64,000 bases of DNA from positions 15,847,347 to 15,911,346 of the forward strand of contig CM038922.1 in the NCBI GenBank assembly GCA_021904315.1, read 5' to 3'. The DNA comes from Sphagnum magellanicum (taxonomy: Eukaryota > Streptophyta > Sphagnopsida > Sphagnales > Sphagnaceae). Positions 60,515-64,000 of this stretch are shown here, piece by piece (the stretch's first letter is position 1; every line of letters starts with the position of its first letter). The notes under the pieces are model-generated. The model saw only the letters and a list, made by a program, of their open reading frames with translations. It was not told where the DNA came from and made no database searches. The position numbers and the translations under genes were made by a program.

Positions 60515-61690
60515 AAGAAAACCACCCCTAAAACTTCCATAACACCATGTGAGGAAAATGGGATTGTAATTTTGAAATCAATAATTCAAAAACCTTTTTC
60601 ACTTGACTTTTCATAGTTTTCACAACTTGAGTGTACATGTTTTTAGTCACAAAATTCACAAGGTTTTTGTTAAGTAATCTAAATGGGTGAAAATAAATAA
60701 GATGGAAATTTTTTATACTTTACCATTTACTTGAAAAAAGAACAAAAAATACTAACAAAACTTATCATAAAAAAAATTATTATACATTGAATATTTTTAG
60801 TTGGATGCATTAAGATAAGATAGATTTTAATTATTATGCATTAAATTTCACATTATATAATTAGGTTGAAACTGGGTTTTAAAAAATCAAACAAATTTTG
60901 AACTCTATTTTTTGTAGTGTGGATTCATGTAAAATCCTTGTTAAATATGTTTTAACAAGTAGAAAGTGGAATGATTTTTTGATGGGCATGTAAAAAATAC
61001 AATGATCTATATATTTTAACTTAATATAAATAAATTTCATCAAGTATTTTGTTTTGCCAACCACAAAATTACCAACTAATATTTGGGGATATGTTTTGAT
61101 TGCTTTAAAAGCTTATTTGATTTTAGATTTTTGGAAGTAGATTGTTATAACTAGAATAGACATGCTTAAAGTTTTTTTTATCACACTTCCATCCACACTG
61201 ATGTTACTTTATTATTTTCATATGAATAATATAAGGTAATATGGATATCCATTTTTTTTTTACTATCTTTTAACATGTTTTCACTGAAATGTGTTATCCA
61301 TTGTAATCAAAGGTTAAATGCATCTCCACTAGTGCTCAACATGTAGACATGAGAAGTATTGGATCAAGTAAAACAATCAAATCTAGTGAATTCACTAGAA
61401 AATTATTTTGACATTGAAAAAATGCACAACTTTCAAAGCCTTAAAAAAGTCCATAAACAATGTAATAGACATTGTCATATTTATTGACTACTTTTATTTA
61501 TGATTGGTTAGATAAGTTGATTGGTTCGATGAATTGTTATTAATAGTTTCCCACCTATTTGGGGTCCTAATTTTAATTAATGAGTGGGGTAAGGGAAAAA
61601 ATATATAATTAAAACTTGAATGTGAGAAATATTTTTTCAAGGTCACATACTAAGCACCATTGGAGATGTGATAAATGTTCCATACATGTA
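60515..61690. other. AT-rich stretch, nothing recognised
   Basis: I see only AT-rich unique sequence and short homopolymers here; the minus-strand frame at 60879-61064 has no recognisable content. Confidence 0.5.
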
Positions 61691-63690
61691 TTCACATTTA
61701 GTATCCACCACATGATGAAAAGGTTTTTGAAGGAATCTGCCAAAGACTTGAAAGTAATGTTAGTGTTCACAAAATGAGAAAATAGACGTATTTAAAAAGT
61801 TTGATTGCTACCACATAATTGACAACAAATACATCTTGAACTTGGGTCAACTTCATCAAGTTGTTCACTTTTCAAATAATGGTACAAGAGTACCAACCCA
61901 ATAGGAGCTCAAAATTCACCTTGGCAAATTTGTTACTAGTACAATCCAAAGTCATCTTGACCATTAAAGTGTGGTGTGGTATTTACTCATCACCTTATTT
62001 GTAGGTTCCAATATAGAAATCCACCTTGTTTTGACATTTTCGATAGTTTATTACCATAAGTTTCTATGATCTTAACAAGCTTGCTAAGTTCCAAATGCCT
62101 CTTGGGGCCATTATTAAAGTGAGCATATAGGGTTTGGATCAAGTTTTCCAACCTACAAACCATGTTCAATTTAAACAAAGCTTGCACAACAAAATTAGTT
62201 TGATGGACCATGCAATGATGCTTTACATATGAAGAGCATAATCAAATTGAATTTGTTATGGAATTTTTTTGATACCTTGAACAACATTCACACCATCAAC
62301 TCCAAAACAAACAAGCTCAAAAAGTAATGATTCACTTATCAAACAACCAAAAATCAATAATGTTCAAAAGTGATGAATGTTTTGTCATATTTTTAGAATT
62401 AGCCACTTCAATCGTCTTTTCAAGGGAGATGTTAACCATTTTAAATGTTAAATCATAACCTTTATCAACGTTGATTACTTAATAATACTTATTATATTAT
62501 TACATGTATTAAATATATGTTTTTTATAAGTGTTAATTAATATTTATGTAAATGTTAAACTAATTAGAAAATAAATTAGTATTTGAATTAGTTATTGGTG
62601 AATAGGTAATATTTGAATTAGTTCCTACTTAATGTCAACTAACTATTTTAGTTACTAATAAAAACCACCTAGCCTATATAAGGAAGTGAATTTGAATTAT
62701 TGTCATTCCTTTTCATTGGTAATATATGTATAATGAAGATGCTTTGACACTTTTGCAGTTGATTCTAAACATGAATTTTGTTTGAACATGCCTAAAAATA
62801 AAGAGGTTTTTACATGTCTTGCTTGAATGTTTATTTTGTGTTTACATTAACATAAAACTATAATTGGAATTTGGGACTACTCCTTGATGACTATGTGTGC
62901 AAAGATAAGTGATTTTAATTATCAACAATTCTCATCACAAAAGATGTAAATGTAATTTGTTGCTTTCACAACTTTTGTAGTGGTTGCTTTAACAATGTCA
63001 TGCATTATTTCAACCATGAATAATTGAATATTGTCACACTAGTGCTTCCACATACGATTCTTCATTTCAAGGAATTACACCAAGTCACACTTTCATATTC
63101 AAGCATGGGCTTTCTATTTTAGAATAGGTAGAAATTTGTGGCAAAATGAATGATTATTTTCAAGCTTTCATATGCCATACCCTTACACGAACCTATCCAA
63201 CACACTTTCCTTATTTGTAGAAACATAAAGAAATTCATTTTAAAATGTTGACAATCCTTATCATACCTTTAAAAACATTAGGTATGAAGTAAGTAACTTT
63301 TTTCTTATTATCATGTTTGCAAAGATAGACAAACATGGGAACACTTTTTTTATTTTAAACCTATGACATTTTTACAATACTTGCATTGAACATGTGTGAC
63401 AAGTTTGTTTTCAGTTAAAATACTTTTTATTCGTGGTAGTTTTGCAACTCATGTAACTTGAAACTTCTACTTCAACTCATAAACCTTTTTTCTTTTCTTA
63501 AACTCAAGTTTGATTTCTTTCAAGGTTTTTCCAATTTCAATTGTAAGGGTCAAATCAATTTGGGATGGACCTCCTTCATCCGTTACTAATTTTCCTTTGT
63601 CTTTGATAGACTTCATAACATTTTGGCTAATGTTTTCAACAACATTGTAATTGCCAACTTTAATATTTTGTTGATTGAACATACATCATA
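61690..63690 (-). pseudogene. Decayed hAT-like / DUF4371-type transposase
   Basis: The best part is 62211-61990: MVHQTNFVVQALFKLNMV, then LIQTLYAHFNNGPKRHLELS and KLVKIIETYGNKL, which corresponds to the 'HCMAHRTNLAVQ...SLYAYFxxSPKRHLEFxKLAxxMETKGNK' block of hAT-related plant transposases. Just upstream (about 62330-62270) LVCFGVDGVNVVQG matches the preceding 'GxDGAxVMxG' block. Downstream (about 61960-61750) TLDCTSNKFAKVNFELL and a frame-shifted QVRDVFV-like stretch follow. About 1 kb further upstream the frame 63682-63467 and a CKYCKNVI motif (about 63370) may be its zinc-finger N-terminus. Stops and frameshifts throughout. Confidence 0.7.
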
Positions 63691-64000
63691 ATTAAAAATT
63701 GTTAGGGGGTTCAAGAGGAGCCCATGTGTGGCAACCAAAAATAAACACAAGAAGGAAATGTTCAACACAAGATTTAAGAAAAAAGGTAAGTCATGAATCT
63801 TATTTGATTTTTTAATTCTAGTCAAAATTTAAAATCAACAACACTATGATGTGATTCGTAAAACTTGATTTTATATTTTGTTGAACTTTGTAGAGTTTGA
63901 TTTTGTATTAATTCCTCATGAGTTATAAGAATCAGGAAAGCTCAACAATTATCACACCTTACAAGCATTTGAATTTATGCAAAAGCTCGTCACATTACAA
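63691..64000. other. Right end of window, nothing recognised
   Basis: About 300 bases of AT-rich sequence. No supported feature. Confidence 0.5.

Noticed and set aside
1-64000. CRISPR arrays, rRNA genes, bacterial-style operons
   Set aside because: No regularly spaced direct repeats, no rRNA segments and clear spliced eukaryotic genes; the window is plant nuclear DNA.

Overview
This window is nuclear DNA of a land plant, mostly AT-rich and repeat-laden. The plant assignment rests on direct evidence: a GH32 acid invertase gene whose Asp-Pro-Asn triad is split onto the 9-bp mini-exon typical of plant invertases, GT-AG introns, TTTAGGG-type telomere motifs, and Copia, LINE and hAT-like remnants. 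The retroelement tail near 53-54 kb resembles sequences I associate with gymnosperms, ferns and bryophytes more than flowering plants, but I cannot fix the lineage.

Two genes are well supported, both on the minus strand. (1) 3737-11382: a 19-exon HEAT/ARM-repeat protein. All junctions keep one reading frame of 702 codons, the first intron appears to be GC-AG, and the C-terminal end is slightly uncertain. (2) 23579-27605: a 10-exon GH32 beta-fructofuranosidase of 607 codons with all three catalytic acidic residues, a vacuolar-type WECVDF motif, and a 9-bp exon at 26264-26272. No signal peptide follows the only in-frame ATG seen, so a further 5' exon may exist.

The rest is repeat landscape. 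12-23 kb holds diverged tandem repeats, long homopolymers and a rearranged Copia element: its integrase half lies on the minus strand directly against a reverse transcriptase/RNase H half on the plus strand. 28-35 kb holds a GC-rich foldback, a palindromic dispersed repeat, a clear MITE and an unrecognised GC-richer segment. 35.2-38.3 kb is a decayed LINE on the minus strand. 39-52 kb is built of dispersed repeats (a GGTTCTTTGA-rich family, a GTAGGTAAGT-rich family, and a ~400-bp element also found inverted at 29.5 kb) around a gene-like fragment at 44.5-45.06 kb. 52.8-54.3 kb is a decayed retroelement tail. 58.8-59 kb carries a tRNA-derived (SINE-like) head, 59.65-60.1 kb a degenerate TAAACCTAAGTTAAA array, 60.1-60.5 kb two CACTA-like MITEs, and 61.7-63.7 kb a hAT-like transposase remnant.

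The two genes are not functionally linked in any way I can see; they are separated by about 12 kb of repeats. No rRNA, CRISPR array or intact autonomous transposon was found. Exon borders were read by eye from splice signals, frame continuity and family conservation, so individual junctions could be off by a few bases.
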